Source of the DNA: Crossaster papposus
Lineage: Eukaryota; Echinodermata; Asteroidea; Velatida; Solasteridae
Assembly: GCA_037893245.1 (NCBI GenBank)
Contig: JBAIAA010000869.1
Location: 23,361 to 87,360, forward strand
Length of the DNA: 64,000 bases
Reading direction: 5' to 3'
Shown piece by piece: positions 9,957-20,547 of the stretch. The notes under the pieces were generated by a model that saw only the letters and a program-made list of their open reading frames with translations, did no database searches and was not told the DNA's origin. Position numbers and translations under genes: made by a program. Position 1 is the stretch's first letter. The number at the start of each line of letters is the position of its first letter.

Positions 9957-10733
9957 GCAGTCCGATCTGGGATTTCACGACACCTGTTATCTGCGGTTCG
10001 TAGATAGTAAAATGATAGTGAAAGTGTTAGAAGAGCACCCAGAGTTTCAAGATACATTCACAGATCTAGGGAGCAAATTCCAATTGCAAGAAGGCACTCT
10101 AGAGAAGTTTGTCTGCTTGCTGTACCCCTAGAACTATGGGGCTTCCGACACTCGAAGGGCGGAGCCCCATAGATAGAGAGGGTAATTTCATTTTGTTTGT
10201 GCATGGTTTCTATTGTTTAACGGCGGTTAACCTGTAAAAACCCTCTCTATCTATGGGTCTCCGCCCTTCGGGCGTCGGGTGCCCCATAGTTCTAGGGGTA
10301 TGCTTGCTGTACAGCCAAACAACAGAGAGTTTGATGACGCCTAATATAAGGCCTTTTGTTCTCCATCTCCATCGTCTGAGCAGTCTACCACCAACCCGAG
10401 ATGTGCTGACCCAGCATGCAAAGCGCTGTAATTATCAGGCTGCAATTCAGCGGCGATCACTACAGCAACAGATTAATGCACCATCTCCAGATGGACATGG
10501 ATGAAAAATGGAGGATGGTAAACTAACAATCACATGGATGACGAAACCATCTGCACCAGATGTTCTCCTTCAGTGTATTAGCTGTAGTTGGGAAATGTTG
10601 TAAAGGGCGATGTTATTGTCTAAATGCCGAACTACCTTGTACAGATCTGTGCGAATGCACACATTGCAGCAACTTCAGAGAAGAAGTCGATGTTGTAGAT
10701 GCAGGCGAGGATGACTTGGATGGTGAATTTTAA
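9957..10733 (+). pseudogene. C-terminal remnant of a nuclease-domain transposon protein, with CXC-like cysteines
   Basis: The frame reads GFHDTCYLRFVDSK, KVLEEHPEFQDTFTDLG, then EKFVCLLY up to the MITE at 10123. It continues after the MITE with LPPTRDVLTQHAKRCNYQAA, PSPDGHGWKMEDGKLTITWM and, after one frameshift at about 10600, a cysteine-rich tail (KCCKGRCYCLNAELPC, DLCECTHCSN) ending at TAA 10731-10733. The blocks line up with the C-terminus of the gene at 44.0-44.65 kb (ILEEGQVFQKAF; VPPCEAEVKQQIKRANF; DGWELHGDSYEIVWF), so both belong to one protein family. This copy has the CXC-like tail that the other lacks. It is split by an insertion and frameshifted. Confidence 0.7.
10123..10300. mobile_element. 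178-bp foldback MITE with 9-bp TSD (Mutator-like)
   Basis: The element begins TACCCCTAGAACTATGGGG and ends with its inverse. The arms are almost fully complementary for about 75 bp around a short loop. TGCTTGCTG lies directly on both sides (10114-10122 and 10301-10309), a perfect 9-bp target duplication typical of Mutator-like elements. It cuts the reading frame of the surrounding remnant; removing it together with one TSD copy restores that frame. Confidence 0.9.
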
Positions 10734-12005
10734 AAACTACTTGCGAGTTAATCGTTCTTTCACCAATTTGTGTTAGTATTTAACCGTATCTCTTTACTGT
10801 CTCACCTGGGTACTGGACCAAATCTGCCGAAATCTATTAGTTGATTTTCTTTTTATTCATGGGCTAATGTAATCGCCACCGAAGTCTTGCCTCTTGGTTG
10901 ATGGACTTAGTAAACATGTATATGACGACACTACACCCGGCCTTCAGAACAAAGTCCGGCGAAATCTGTCTGTTTATTAGTTGTTTTTTTGTGTTGTGTA
11001 TTTTTATTTCCTTGTGGCCCTATGCATCGCTAGTAAAACTGGGTACATTCTGTAATTTGGCTGAATTAAAAGCTAATTCACACTAATGCTAGTCACATTA
11101 TGAAAAACCACTCTTTAAATCCTTTGTTATTTTTTGATATTTACAATGTACATATCCTCTGTGAAGCTGTGTACAAATTCTTCAGTGCTAACCAATTTAT
11201 CACATCTCGAATATGTATGTTGTTTTTTTAAACATACTACACGTACATGTAGTTGGCTGACATGGTTTCTTTCTGCAACTATACCCATCTTTGACTTCTA
11301 ATGGCCCTTTTATTTTTCATTATAAGCTTGTTTTTTTTTTTTTAAATGATTATCTTTGAAAAAAGTTGAGGTTTATTAAAATGTTAATATTATATTTTAA
11401 TATTAATATTATAATAACAACAATGGTCACGTGTATCAGTTCAGAAAAGGTTTTAAACAATTTCCATTCAATTTTTTTTATATATTTTTTAGTAGGTTTT
11501 GTTGGCACGTATGGCAATCATAGCGCCCTGGGTTTTTTGTGGTTCCATTTAACAAAAAAACAAAGACAATTTGCTGTTACCAAATTTTCAAAATCATAAA
11601 CACTTGTTCTTTAATATAAAATGTATAGGATTTGTCATACAGGTGCCGCAGTGCTTTATTGTGAAAACTTAAAGTGCCAATGTAAGGCCTCAAACCACAA
11701 AACGTGCATTTTAGCATACGTGATTGTTAATAACTTTAATGAGGTATAAACAAATAAATGCAGAATTTTTTTGTGGAGAACTTTTTACCTTGTGCTTGTG
11801 ATGTATTGAACCTCATTATGTGCATTAAAAAATTAGACCCAGAGTTGCTGGAGCGAAACGCATTTTACAGCCTGTTTTTCAGTGTCAGCTGAAGGCCTAT
11901 GACGTATACAGTCAACCGTAGCTGTACATATGTACACAGTACTTCATGTACATTTGTACAATGTACAGTACTGTATGTACAGTACACACTGCGCTGAGCT
12001 ATTTC
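10734..12005. other. AT-rich non-coding DNA
   Basis: No coding, RNA or terminal-repeat signature is seen. Poly-T/A runs lie at 11330-11344. At 11915-11985 the words TGTACA and GTAC recur. Confidence 0.5.
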
Positions 12006-12112
12006 TAGTCTTTGGGCAAGACGTTGCTTAATCCGCAGCCACGAGAGGGCGCTATCGCGACAAACCATCATCACTCACCAACTAGTCGGTAACAACGCCT
12101 TTGGAATTTCGT
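12006..12112 (+). repeat. About 105-bp repeat, inverted copy at 20.55 kb
   Basis: The segment from CTAGTCTTTGGGCAAGACG through CGAGAGGGCGCTATCGCG to CCTTTGGAATTT occurs in reverse complement at 20548-20662 with few differences. It is not part of the Gypsy LTR next to it. It may be the conserved part of a short repeat family. Confidence 0.8.
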
Positions 12113-12185
12113 AATTTGTTTTACCGAAAACGGTAAAAAACTAGTGCGCATGCGCTATTTTTGTATCTAAATGAAGAATTGTTTT

Positions 12186-12338
12186 TGTAATATTAGGTAG
12201 AATAGACGGAGGTCGTGGAGACGATCTTTACTGTGTGAGTGCTTTATTAAAGATGGCTGCTTCCATGTCACATTTCCATGTGCCCAGCTCAGTGATCGAG
12301 GGCGCTATAACAGGTTATGGTCAAGGCATAATCCTACA
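12186..12338 (-). repeat. 3' LTR of the 12-17 kb Gypsy element
   Basis: It runs TGTAATATTAGG...ATAATCCTACA on the + strand and matches 17027-17184 except for a few substitutions and small indels. The duplicate contains TTTATTAAAG, in which AATAAA appears on the minus strand as a polyadenylation signal. Confidence 0.92.
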
Positions 12339-12593
12339 CCTCCCCCCAAGTACAAATCTGTGTACTTTAAGATCAGGTCATATATGTGCATTCAAGTCTG
12401 CATTGTTCATTTATGCATTAAATTTAGTCTTTGAATGTGTAAACAATGTTCCGAAATCCTGTGACAACAGCTTTAAACTATAACTATGAATGTCAACCGC
12501 TAAAACTAACTACTAGAACTAGAAACCTTTTTTTCCTGTGCCTGTGTAAACAGTTTTAGTTTTAGTCTATGGTTGACTGCTGGGATTAGGTTT

Positions 12594-13874
12594 TTATAAA
12601 TCAAGGCGATAAGGAGGCTTCACTAAACGTCCTGAACGTGTCATCACAGCATGATCATGTGGTTGAGCACACGGTGGTGGTGACGGAGACGGAGAGGATG
12701 TCTGTGGTAGAGTCGGTGAAGACTTTGGAGCAGGGGGTGTCAAACCTGTCTGCTCAGTCACATCAGAAGAAGAGAGAGACTGCAGTGTTGGTGGTTGGGT
12801 TAGAGAGATTTGATTTGGTGTGTTAACCAATGCTGAGCGGTTGCGACGGACTGTACCACGGTCAGTTTTTATGATGTAGGATCGTGGCTCTGATGTCTTG
12901 CTTACGACTGTTCCGTGGCGGTCTTGATCTCTGATCCACACGGGGTCGCCTGGTTGCAGTACTGGCAACTCTCGAGCTCGGTGGCGGAGATTGAAGTTGC
13001 GTTGTTGGTTGTCTCGGTAGACTTCTTCCTTCTGTCGGACTTTTTGATGAAGCTCGGGTTGAACTTTGGGGTGCAGATTCGATGGAAGAATTGGCAGTTG
13101 TGTGCGGAGTTTTCGTCCCATCAGCAACTCGCTTGGTGAAAGTCCATTTTGTAGGGGGGTTGCTCTGTACGTCAGAAGGGCTAAGTAGGGGTCCTCATTT
13201 TTTTTTAGTCGACTTTTCACGGTGCGAACTGCTCGCTCGGCTTCGCCGTTTGCCTGTGGGTACCTCGGTGAGCTAGTGGTGTGGACGAAACCGTAGGTCT
13301 TCGCGAACTGTCGGAATGAGTATGCGCTGAACTGTGGCCCGTTGTCAGATACCACCAAGTCTGGTATCCCGTGTACTGCGAAGATTTCTTTTAGAGCTCG
13401 GATCACCGTTTCTGCAGATTGGTTATTGGAGAGGGATTTGATCTCTATCCAGCGAGAGTAGTAGTCTATGACGATGAGGAAGATTTTCCCTTGGTATTCG
13501 AACAGATCCATGCCTAGTCTTTCCCAAGGACGGGATGGGAAAGATGCTGGCATAAGGGGCTCACGCTGTTCTGGTCGGTGTTTCGCGCAGGTTGAACACT
13601 TGGAAACCATATTCTCGATGCTTTTGGAGATACCTGGCCACCAAACAGATGTATGTGATCTGGCTCGGCACTTGGTGATTCCCAGATGGCCCTGATGGAT
13701 GCAGTCAAGCGTTTCAAATATCATGACTCTGGGAATGACTATGCGGTCATCATATAGAAAAAGATCGTTGACTACCGCGAGATGGCTTCGGCTCTCCCAG
13801 TACTGACGGAGTAATGGTGATTGTGGCATTATGCAGGCCAGCCGTGCAGGCAGTACTCCTTGATTTGTGCGCAT
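12594..13874 (-). pseudogene. Gypsy integrase (C-terminal part of pol)
   Basis: About 426 codons are open. The HHCC zinc-binding module (CIHQGHLGITKCR...CSTCAKH) comes first. The DDE core has MDLFEYQGK (first D), LVVSDNGPQFSAYSF (second D) and SPRYPQANGEAERAV (E). A C-terminal region with PVWIRDQDRHG and a proline-rich tail follows, with no chromodomain seen. The enzyme would insert the cDNA into the genome. The frame joins the RNase H frame only through a frameshift at about 13840. The integrase itself looks intact. Confidence 0.9.
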
Positions 13875-15204
13875 TCTTCATCAGCCTTTTGGGCTTCAGC
13901 GATGTCGAGTAGGCGTTGTGTACTCGCAGGGAGTGTAGTCATCGTGTGCGTAGCGAAACTTTCGACTTCTTCGATCAGCGTAGTGTCGGTTTTATCTGGT
14001 ATACCGACAGGGGCACGCGACAATGCGTCGGCAGTAGTCTGGTGCTTGCCTGGTACATACTGGACCGTCGGGCTAAATCTCATCAGACGTAGGCGAAAAC
14101 GCAATATGCGTGGTGGCATCTTGGAGAGCTCCTTTGTTTGTAGAAGGGACACGAGTGGCTTGTGGTCTGTCTCAAGGGTGAAATGTAGCCCCAGGATGTA
14201 GTCAGAGAACTTCTCGCAAGCCCAGGTTGTAGCTAGTGCCTCTTTCTCAATGACTGCATATCGCATCTCTGTTTCGTTGAGAGAGCGTGATGCGTAGCAA
14301 ACTGGACGGCGTTTTCCATCGTCTTGGGTTTGAAGCAAAACGGACCCGATACCAGATGATGAAGCATCAGTGGCGACGAAGGTAGGACGCTTTGGGTCGT
14401 AGTGGGCAAGTACTTCAGATGATATGAGCATGTTCTTCACCCGTTGAAAAGATTTCTGTTGGGCATCATCCCAATACCAGGCCGTGTCCTTTCATAACAG
14501 CTGGCGTAGTGGCTCAGTGATTACTGCCAACCCTGGGACGAATTTGCCGAGTTGGTTTACCATTCCCATGAATCGCTGTAGTTCTGTGATGTTGGATGGG
14601 ACTGGGAATTCTGCGATGGCTGTAGTTTTGCCTTGGTCAGCATGCAGGCCTGCTGCGTCTATTATGTGACCCAAGAACTTGATTGTGCCCTTTGAGAATT
14701 CGCATTTGTCATTGAGGATTAGGCCAGCTTTCTGAAGTCGCTGTAGGACTGCTCTCACACGCTGGTCATGTTCTAGGTGGTTGGCGCCATGGATAAGGAT
14801 ATCATCCACATGGCAGATGACACCTTTGAGGCCAACAAGTATACTGGACATAGTTCGCTGGAAAATCTCTGGAGCAGAACTGATGCCGAAGGGTAGCCGG
14901 TTAAAGCAGTAGCGACCCGAGGGCGTGATGAATGTGGTCAGCAGCCTGGACTCCTTGTCTAGGGGTATCTGCCAAAATCCACTTTTGGCGTCGAGTTTTG
15001 AGAAGATTCGACTCTGTCCGACTTTCATCGACTGAGGACATGGGGTGAATCTCGCGTAGAACACTTGTGTTTAGTTGAGTAAGGTCAACACAAATGCGAT
15101 ATGAACCATTTGCTTTAGGCACGGTTACCATGGCTGAGCACCATGTTGTTGGCGCGGTGACTGGGGAAATGACGCCTTGTTGCTGCATGGACTGAATCTC
15201 CTTT
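13829..15204 (-). pseudogene. Gypsy reverse transcriptase-RNase H, lightly damaged
   Basis: The RT blocks are QGVISPVTAPTTWCSAMVTV, YRICVDLTQLN, FSKLDAKSGFWQIPLD, LPFGISSAPEIFQR and catalytic HVDDILIHG (a VDD variant of YxDD) at about 14795-14820. RNase H runs from FVATDASSSGIG through AVIEKEALATTWACEKFSDY to DALSRAP. Damage includes a frameshift at about 15210, a small deletion with frame change at about 15030 between SVDES and SRIFSKLDA, a TGA at about 14490, and a frame change at about 13840. Confidence 0.9.
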
Positions 15205-15770
15205 TCAACCTGTGGTAGTAGCTAGAGGGTGGGGGACTTTCCGCGGTTTGTACAAGCATACTGGCTTAGCATCAGGACACAGCGTTATGTGGTATGGCGT
15301 CTGAAGTTTTCCCAGGCCAGTGAATAACCCAGGGAACTCTGCTCGGAAGTCAGGAGATGAGTTCTGCTTCACCTCGTTGACTCTTGTAATGAGGCCCAGA
15401 TCGACACATGCTCGTTTGCTGAGTAACGAACATCTCTGGTTCTGAATGACGTAAAGTCGCTCGGTGATCTCTTTCTGGTGATACCTCAGTGTTGCGGTCA
15501 GCATACCAGTCACTGGAAGTGGGGTACCACCTGGACCACGGAGGGACTGATTTGTCTTTTTGAGTTCTACTCCGGCGAGCCATGGTTCAGTGTCGCTGAT
15601 GACGGAAACAGTTGCCCCGGTGTCAAGCTTGAAACGGGTGCGGTGTCCATTGACGGAGATGTGAGCACTCCAGTAGACAGCGTTTCCGATGACTTCGCCG
15701 AGAAAGGGAAGGTCATCTTCATCGGTGTCTTCCACTATGTGGACTTTTGTAGTGCTGCGTTTGGATGCAG
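15205..15770 (-). pseudogene. Gypsy aspartic protease and start of RT
   Basis: This lies in the same frame as the last gag zinc knuckle. It contains the retropepsin motif KLDTGATVSVIS at about 15610-15645, then GVELKKTNQSLRG, LRYHQKEITERLYVI, and FPGLFTGLGKLQTPYHITL, which starts the RT. The frame ends at a TGA caused by a small insertion near 15215. The protease would cut the Gag-Pol precursor. Confidence 0.85.
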
Positions 15771-16993
15771 GGGCACTCTGACAAACAGTCTTGAAGTGGC
15801 CTTGTTTCTTGCAATTGTCACACACTGCATCTTTCGCAGGGCAGTGTAGGCGTGAATGTCGTTGTCTGCCACACCATTGGCATGTTCCAGTGGCGAAATA
15901 TCGTCTGGGTTGTTTGAGCTGACCCTCTGGCTTTGGTGTGGGTGTTGCCGCTTTTCTGTCGTTGACAAAGTCAATGTTAGCAGGCTTCATGTCACCTCGA
16001 ACAATGTCACGGCTTTCCTTTCGTGCCTCAGTCTGGCGACATAGTTGCATCTTTCGCAGGGCAGTGTACGTGTAGGCGTGAATGTCGTTGTCTGCCACAC
16101 CATTGGCATGTTCCAGTGGCGAAATATCGTCTGGGTTGTTTGAGCTGACCCTCTGGCTTTGGTGTGAGTGTTGCCGCTTTTCTGTCGTTGACAAAGTCAA
16201 TGTTAGCAGGCTTCATGTCACCCCGAACAATGTCACGGCTTTCCTTTCGTGCCTCAGTCTGGCGACATAGTTGCATCTTTCGCAGGGCAGTGTAGGCGTG
16301 AATGTCGTTGTCTGCCACACCATTGGCATGTTCCAGTGGCGAAATATCGTCTGGGTTGTTTGAGCTGACCCTCTGGCTTTGGTGTGGGTGTTGCCGCTTT
16401 TCTGTCGTTGACAAAGTTAATGTTAGCAGGCTTCATGTCACCCCGAACAATGTCACGGCTTTCCTTTCGTGCCTCAGTCTGGCGACATAGTTGGACCGCT
16501 TTATCAAGTGTGAGGTCCGCTTTAGACTGCAGAGTGTCAGACAATTTGTCATCCAACAATCCAACAACTATTCTGTCCCTGATGAGGCTGTCTTTTAGCT
16601 CAAGGTATTGACAGTTGTCCGCTAGTCTGTACAGATCTTGAATGAAGGCGTCGACTGGTTCGCCTGGCATTTGTTTACGTTTGTTGAAACGAGCTCTCTC
16701 CACGATCACATTTCGTCTGCCTTCATAATGTTTATTCAGGGCTTGTTTGACTTCATCATACGTTGCTGATTCCTCATCAATTCTGAGGGTAATCATAATA
16801 TCGTCAGCGCAATCACCCATAGAGTACAGGAGTTTGCTCATCTGTTCCCTGTCTGGCTTTTTGTTGAGTCCGGAGGCGATTCGATATCGTTCAAAACTTT
16901 GATCCATTTGGGCCACAATTCACATTGGTTTGGCCCGTTTCCACCATCAAACTTCCCAGGAAGAGGTAGCTGAGTCATGAGTTGAGTAGCCAT
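15771..16993 (-). pseudogene. Gypsy gag with triplicated zinc-knuckle segment
   Basis: The natural start is the ATG at 16993 (MATQLMTQLPLPGKFDG), only 33 nt inside the LTR, with a frameshift near 16890 into the main frame (SFERYRIASGLNKKPDREQ). The capsid-like part includes KQMPGEPVDAFIQDLYRLAD. The nucleocapsid part has CQWCGRQRHSRLHC (C-x2-C-x4-H-x4-C) and a second knuckle CDNCKKQGHFKTVC. A roughly 220-bp piece carrying the first knuckle is present three times. Because 220 is not a multiple of three, each extra copy shifts the frame, so translation from the start would end at about 16254. Confidence 0.88.
15826..16491 (-). repeat. 220-bp tandem triplication inside gag
   Basis: Copies span 15826-16045, 16046-16271 and 16272-16491. 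They are nearly identical; the middle one has a 6-bp extra CGTGTA. Each ends with GGCGACATAGT and begins TGCATCTTTCGCAGGGCAG. Confidence 0.95.
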
Positions 16994-17010
16994 GCCGTGG
17001 GTCTGTATTT

Positions 17011-17026
17011 TAAACCGCTGCCACCA
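17011..17026 (-). other. Primer-binding site of the 12-17 kb Gypsy element
   Basis: On the minus strand TGGTGGCAGCGG follows the 5' LTR directly. TGG at the start pairs with a tRNA CCA end. The tRNA was not identified. Confidence 0.75.
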
Positions 17027-17184
17027 TGTAATATTAGGTAGAATAGACGGAGGTCGTGGAGACGATCTTTACTGTGTGAGTGCTTTATTAAAGATGGCTG
17101 CTTCCATGTCACATTTCCATTGTGCCCAGCTCAGTGGTAAAGAGAGGGCGCTATAACAGGTTATGGTCAAGGCATAATCCTATA
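17027..17184 (-). repeat. 5' LTR of the 12-17 kb Gypsy element
   Basis: It begins TGTAATATTAGG and ends ...ATAATCCTATA (+ strand), where TACA is expected. It is the partner of 12186-12338 and is followed by the target duplicate GTTTT. Confidence 0.92.
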
Positions 17185-17336
17185 GTTTTCACGCAAGCGC
17201 ACATACGACAGCTAGTGTAGAAAAGGTCAGGTTCAATGTACAGAAAGTGTTTGAGAGTTGGCAATTAATCGCGGAGTCATGTCGGCAAGTCGTCGGCACG
17301 GTTTATCCGTGTGGGCTCCGAGCTAGATGGCAGAGG

Positions 17337-17577
17337 GACCGGACAGGCATCCTGGGCGATGTTGTTTAATCTGCGGGAAATTAATTGTTACCTGCAAAAA
17401 ATACCTGTCCATAAAACCGTACAGCCTACGGTAACGGGAGCCACAATTCTTGCCACATTTGACCAGGATAGTTGGAGAAAACTCAGCAGTGCATCGCAGT
17501 ATCTTCAGTTTGTGGACAATGTGACAATCGAATCACCCGAGTACGGCAATCGCAAAGCTTCGCGGAAAAAGCAATAG
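17337..17577 (+). other. Exon-like open segments, identity unclear
   Basis: From the ATG at about 17326 one frame reads MAEGPDRHPGRCCLICGKLI and continues to SIKPYSLR, followed by a possible splice donor GTAACG. A second frame reads FDQDSWRKLSSASQYLQF to a stop at 17577. The CxxC start and the DxxW segment resemble the N-terminal style of the 44-47 kb protein family. It could be another family remnant or a host exon; evidence is weak. AATAAA occurs at about 17681. Confidence 0.3.
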
Positions 17578-17690
17578 TGGAGACCAAACAATAATACTAC
17601 AGAACCATCTGAACCGATGAACCATCTTTGGAATTAGCTTGTTGTTTTACACATGGGCTTTAGTATTTGTTGATGAGAAATAAATAAGTT

Positions 17691-17830
17691 TAAAGGTGGT
17701 ATACACCGTTTGCTTTTGTTGTAATTTTCCAAAATGGATGGGTTGGGGGTTCGTGTATATAGTAAATAATGTGACGCTGATGTATTTTAAAACAAATGTT
17801 TATGATTGACAAAATGTAATCCTGTTTTGT
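17691..17830 (+). repeat. End of a TTAA MITE (AGGTAGTATACACC family), decayed
   Basis: TTAAAGGTGGTATACACCG matches the terminus of the MITE at 60559-60942. The following ATGGATGGGTTGGGGGTTCG resembles its sub-terminal region. The other end was not found. Confidence 0.5.
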
Positions 17831-19272
17831 AGTGTAGTGCCTTGACTTCCTTCAATTCAGACGAAACGGAGCAATTTATAGATGTCCGGGGCATTTCCGG
17901 AAAACCATACTACCTGGTTGACACCCATTCATGGATGTGTAACAAATATTGCAAGTATATTAAATGTGGACTAACAAAATTTAATAAATTGGGGATAGTG
18001 TTTGAAAATAGTCGGGTTTTTTCAATGAAAATTGATACATCATTCCACTTTTCTTGAAAACCACTGCACACCAGATATTGTGATTTCATAGGATGCTTCA
18101 GACTGTTATTCACTTACAGTCAAGTACATGTAAGGTATTTCAGAATATTTCAGTACTTTTATTGTGGGAGTACAATGTATGTACATTTGCAAACAATACA
18201 AAAGTAAAACATTATTATTAAATACCTTGCTGAACTATTGACGAATGAAAGTCTAAAGCACCTGTAAAATTATGGTACCTGGTGTGCCGTCACTTTCCAG
18301 AAAGGTGGTATTTGAATGTCAATTGCACGTACCAAACAATGCTTGATGGCTGACCAGCATTTGAAAAAAAAATGGTTAGTCTGCATTTTTTTGCAATTGA
18401 TATGAATGGGTAAATTTAAGTCAGCTTGACTGGTTTCCTTAGTGTATGATTTACCTATGTTTATAAAATGCTCCATTTCATCAGGGTCTTGTAACAGACT
18501 ACAAGAACATGATTGTTTTTCTTGGTTTTTACAGCATCTACATGTACATCACAAACCTTCAAACAAGTCAATGTAACAATATTTACTATACACTACTAAC
18601 CTCCCCAAAATCATCCATTTATGAAAATTACAGCAAAAGCAAATGTTATATTATTCCCTTTAACATGGCTGTTTTGTTCAAAGTAAGATGTACAATGTAC
18701 ATGGACAAGAAAGCTGTTGAAGGAAAATTAATTCATCTTTAAATAACACTGGCATTAACTGGATTTTTCATAACATATGTTTCAGCCCAGAAAGAATGTT
18801 ATCAAAACAATAGCTTGTTTTTATAACCTCCTTTAATTCATGTACATCATGTTTATTTCTAGTGATTTGGATAAATTTAACCTTTATTATAAGTGCATGT
18901 AGGTAGGAATACATTCCTAATCTTACATGTACCTCCATTGTAAGTGTTATCAAAGAATTACATTTGGAAAATGATTCACATGTATTTTTTATTTCATTGA
19001 TGATATATTATGCAAAAAAGAATTAACAAACAGCACTTTAAATGATGCTGTCAGCTGCTTTGTAACAAATAACTGAAACTCAATTAGAATGACTAAATTA
19101 GCAACAGTGTAAAGATAAAATGTGTCTAATACTAATTGTAGTTTCCCCCTCTTAAAAATAAGGCCATGTCCAAATTCCTTGGTTGCAGCTTAAATTGCAT
19201 AAAAGTCTGTTGAAATATTTTATTAAGAATTGATGAACACCATGAAGCTTGTTTAGCCCAGTAATATACCCA
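17831..19272. other. AT-rich non-coding DNA
   Basis: No gene, RNA or terminal repeat is recognised. Several TACATGTA words are present. Confidence 0.5.
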
Positions 19273-19479
19273 GCACGATATGAGACCAAGGGACTATCCC
19301 CTTAGACCAACATATACCACCATATACCTATACACTCTCTAGACTGTTGTACCTAACGCACCACACCCCCCCCCCCCTAAACATCTACAAAGAATCCTGA
19401 GAAAATAGAATATTCCGCAAGCACAATGGCGACCACAAAGGAAGGGGGGGGGGTAGTTTCCTTCTGTCTCATATCTTGC
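19273..19479. mobile_element. MITE with GCACGATAT ends, diverged copy
   Basis: It begins GCACGATATGAGACCAAG and ends CTGTCTCATATCTTGC. Internal CCTATACAC, CACACCCCCCC and AGCACAATGG match the family copies at 51885, 52324 and 58346. It has no coding capacity. Confidence 0.7.
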
Positions 19480-20108
19480 TTCATGTATAAATAATCGATA
19501 AATAATCGATTTTTGTTAAAAGGCAAATTTTAATAGCATTGTGTTTCTTGGGACTGTAGCTACCTACAAATTCAACTCAAATCAACCTTGGGACAATATT
19601 TTTAAAATTATATGAAAAGGCACATATTTTCAATACGTAAGCAAAATTGTTTTCTTTGAGAAGTTACTGAGGTAAAGATCCTAACAAAATATAAAACAAA
19701 TAAATCACAAAGGTGCAAACGTCCTTAATTTATCACCAAAGAAATTTATGAAAATAAATATATTTTAAGGGGATCGTTGTCGTCATTTTCAAAATAACAA
19801 ACGGATTCTGCCCTCAAAACTTGTAGGCAAGAGATGACCCTAATATGTACAGTAAAGTCTTCCATTTTCACAAATAACGTTGAACACGTTTGATGATGCA
19901 CTTGCAGATGCACATGCACCCATCCTCACATAATGAGTCTTGTGGGGAAGACATTTATTACCCTCTTTTGTTTTCCTTTGTCTTATTGTAATATTTAACG
20001 CTATGGCGTTTCCACTCTGGGTAAATAGATTTCTAAGGATTTTCGCTCTAGGGTAAATTTATCCTATTGTCCTATTGTGTTACCTTCCCCATAGGGCTGC
20101 GTGTATAC
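19480..20108. other. Non-coding DNA
   Basis: Nothing recognisable was found apart from a short ATAAATAATCGAT duplication at 19485-19511. Confidence 0.5.
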
Positions 20109-20109
20109 G

Positions 20110-20444
20110 AGCAGATGCAGATGCAGATGCAGATGCAGATGCAGATGCAGATGCAGATGCAGATGCGCATGCGCATGCGCATGCGCACGCGCACGCGCAC
20201 GCGCATGCGCACGCACATGCAGATGCAGATGAAGATGCACATGCACATGCACATGCGCATGCGCATGCGCATGCACATGCAGATGCACATGCGCATGCAG
20301 ATGCACATGCGCATCCAGATGCACATGCGCATCCAGATGCACATGCGCATCCAGATGCAGATGCACATGCGCATCCAGATGCACATGCACATCCAGATGC
20401 ACATGCACATCCAGATGCACATGCACATCCAGATGCACATGCGA
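20110..20444. repeat. Hexamer array (ATGCAN)n with higher-order periods
   Basis: It starts as pure AGATGC repeats (20110-20165), then moves through GCGCAT, GCACGC and GCACAT variants. It ends in a roughly 18-bp compound unit of CAGATG, CACATG and CGCATC. The 6-bp period keeps several frames open on both strands, giving artificial (DA/HA)n and (MQ/MR)n translations. It is an expanded microsatellite, not a gene. Confidence 0.95.
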
Positions 20445-20547
20445 AGTAGAGTCAGGGTGTTAGACCTATGCATGTGTATGTTTATGCAAAGTACGTAATG
20501 CACGCTTCATTCATTAGGCTAAGCGGGTGCGTGCGCATATCAGTACC

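Larger units (their letters stand above)
12186..17184 (-). mobile_element. Complete Ty3/Gypsy retrotransposon, short LTRs
   Basis: Two LTRs (153 and 158 bp) with TG...CA ends bracket gag-pol on the minus strand. The flanks carry a 5-bp target duplication GTTTT (12181-12185 and 17185-17189). A primer-binding site adjoins the right LTR and a purine tract TTGGGGGGAGG adjoins the left one. The domains run in Gypsy order: gag with zinc knuckles, protease, RT, RNase H, integrase. Lesions are few, so insertion was fairly recent: small frameshifts, one in-frame stop and a gag triplication. The protein style (RT with HVDDILI, integrase CSTCAKHRPEQ) is of the K02A2.6-like type common in invertebrates. 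Confidence 0.95.

Noticed and set aside
11865-12074. Minus-strand ORF with SALSWLRIKQRLAQRLEIAQRS
   Set aside because: Overlaps a repeat that also occurs at 20.6 kb and has no conserved frame there.
20064-20503. Four long overlapping open frames giving MQMQMR, DADADAHA, MCICIW and HLDVHVH-type proteins
   Set aside because: All are direct products of a 6-bp repeat with no stop codon in those frames; there is no start context or non-repeat coding sequence.
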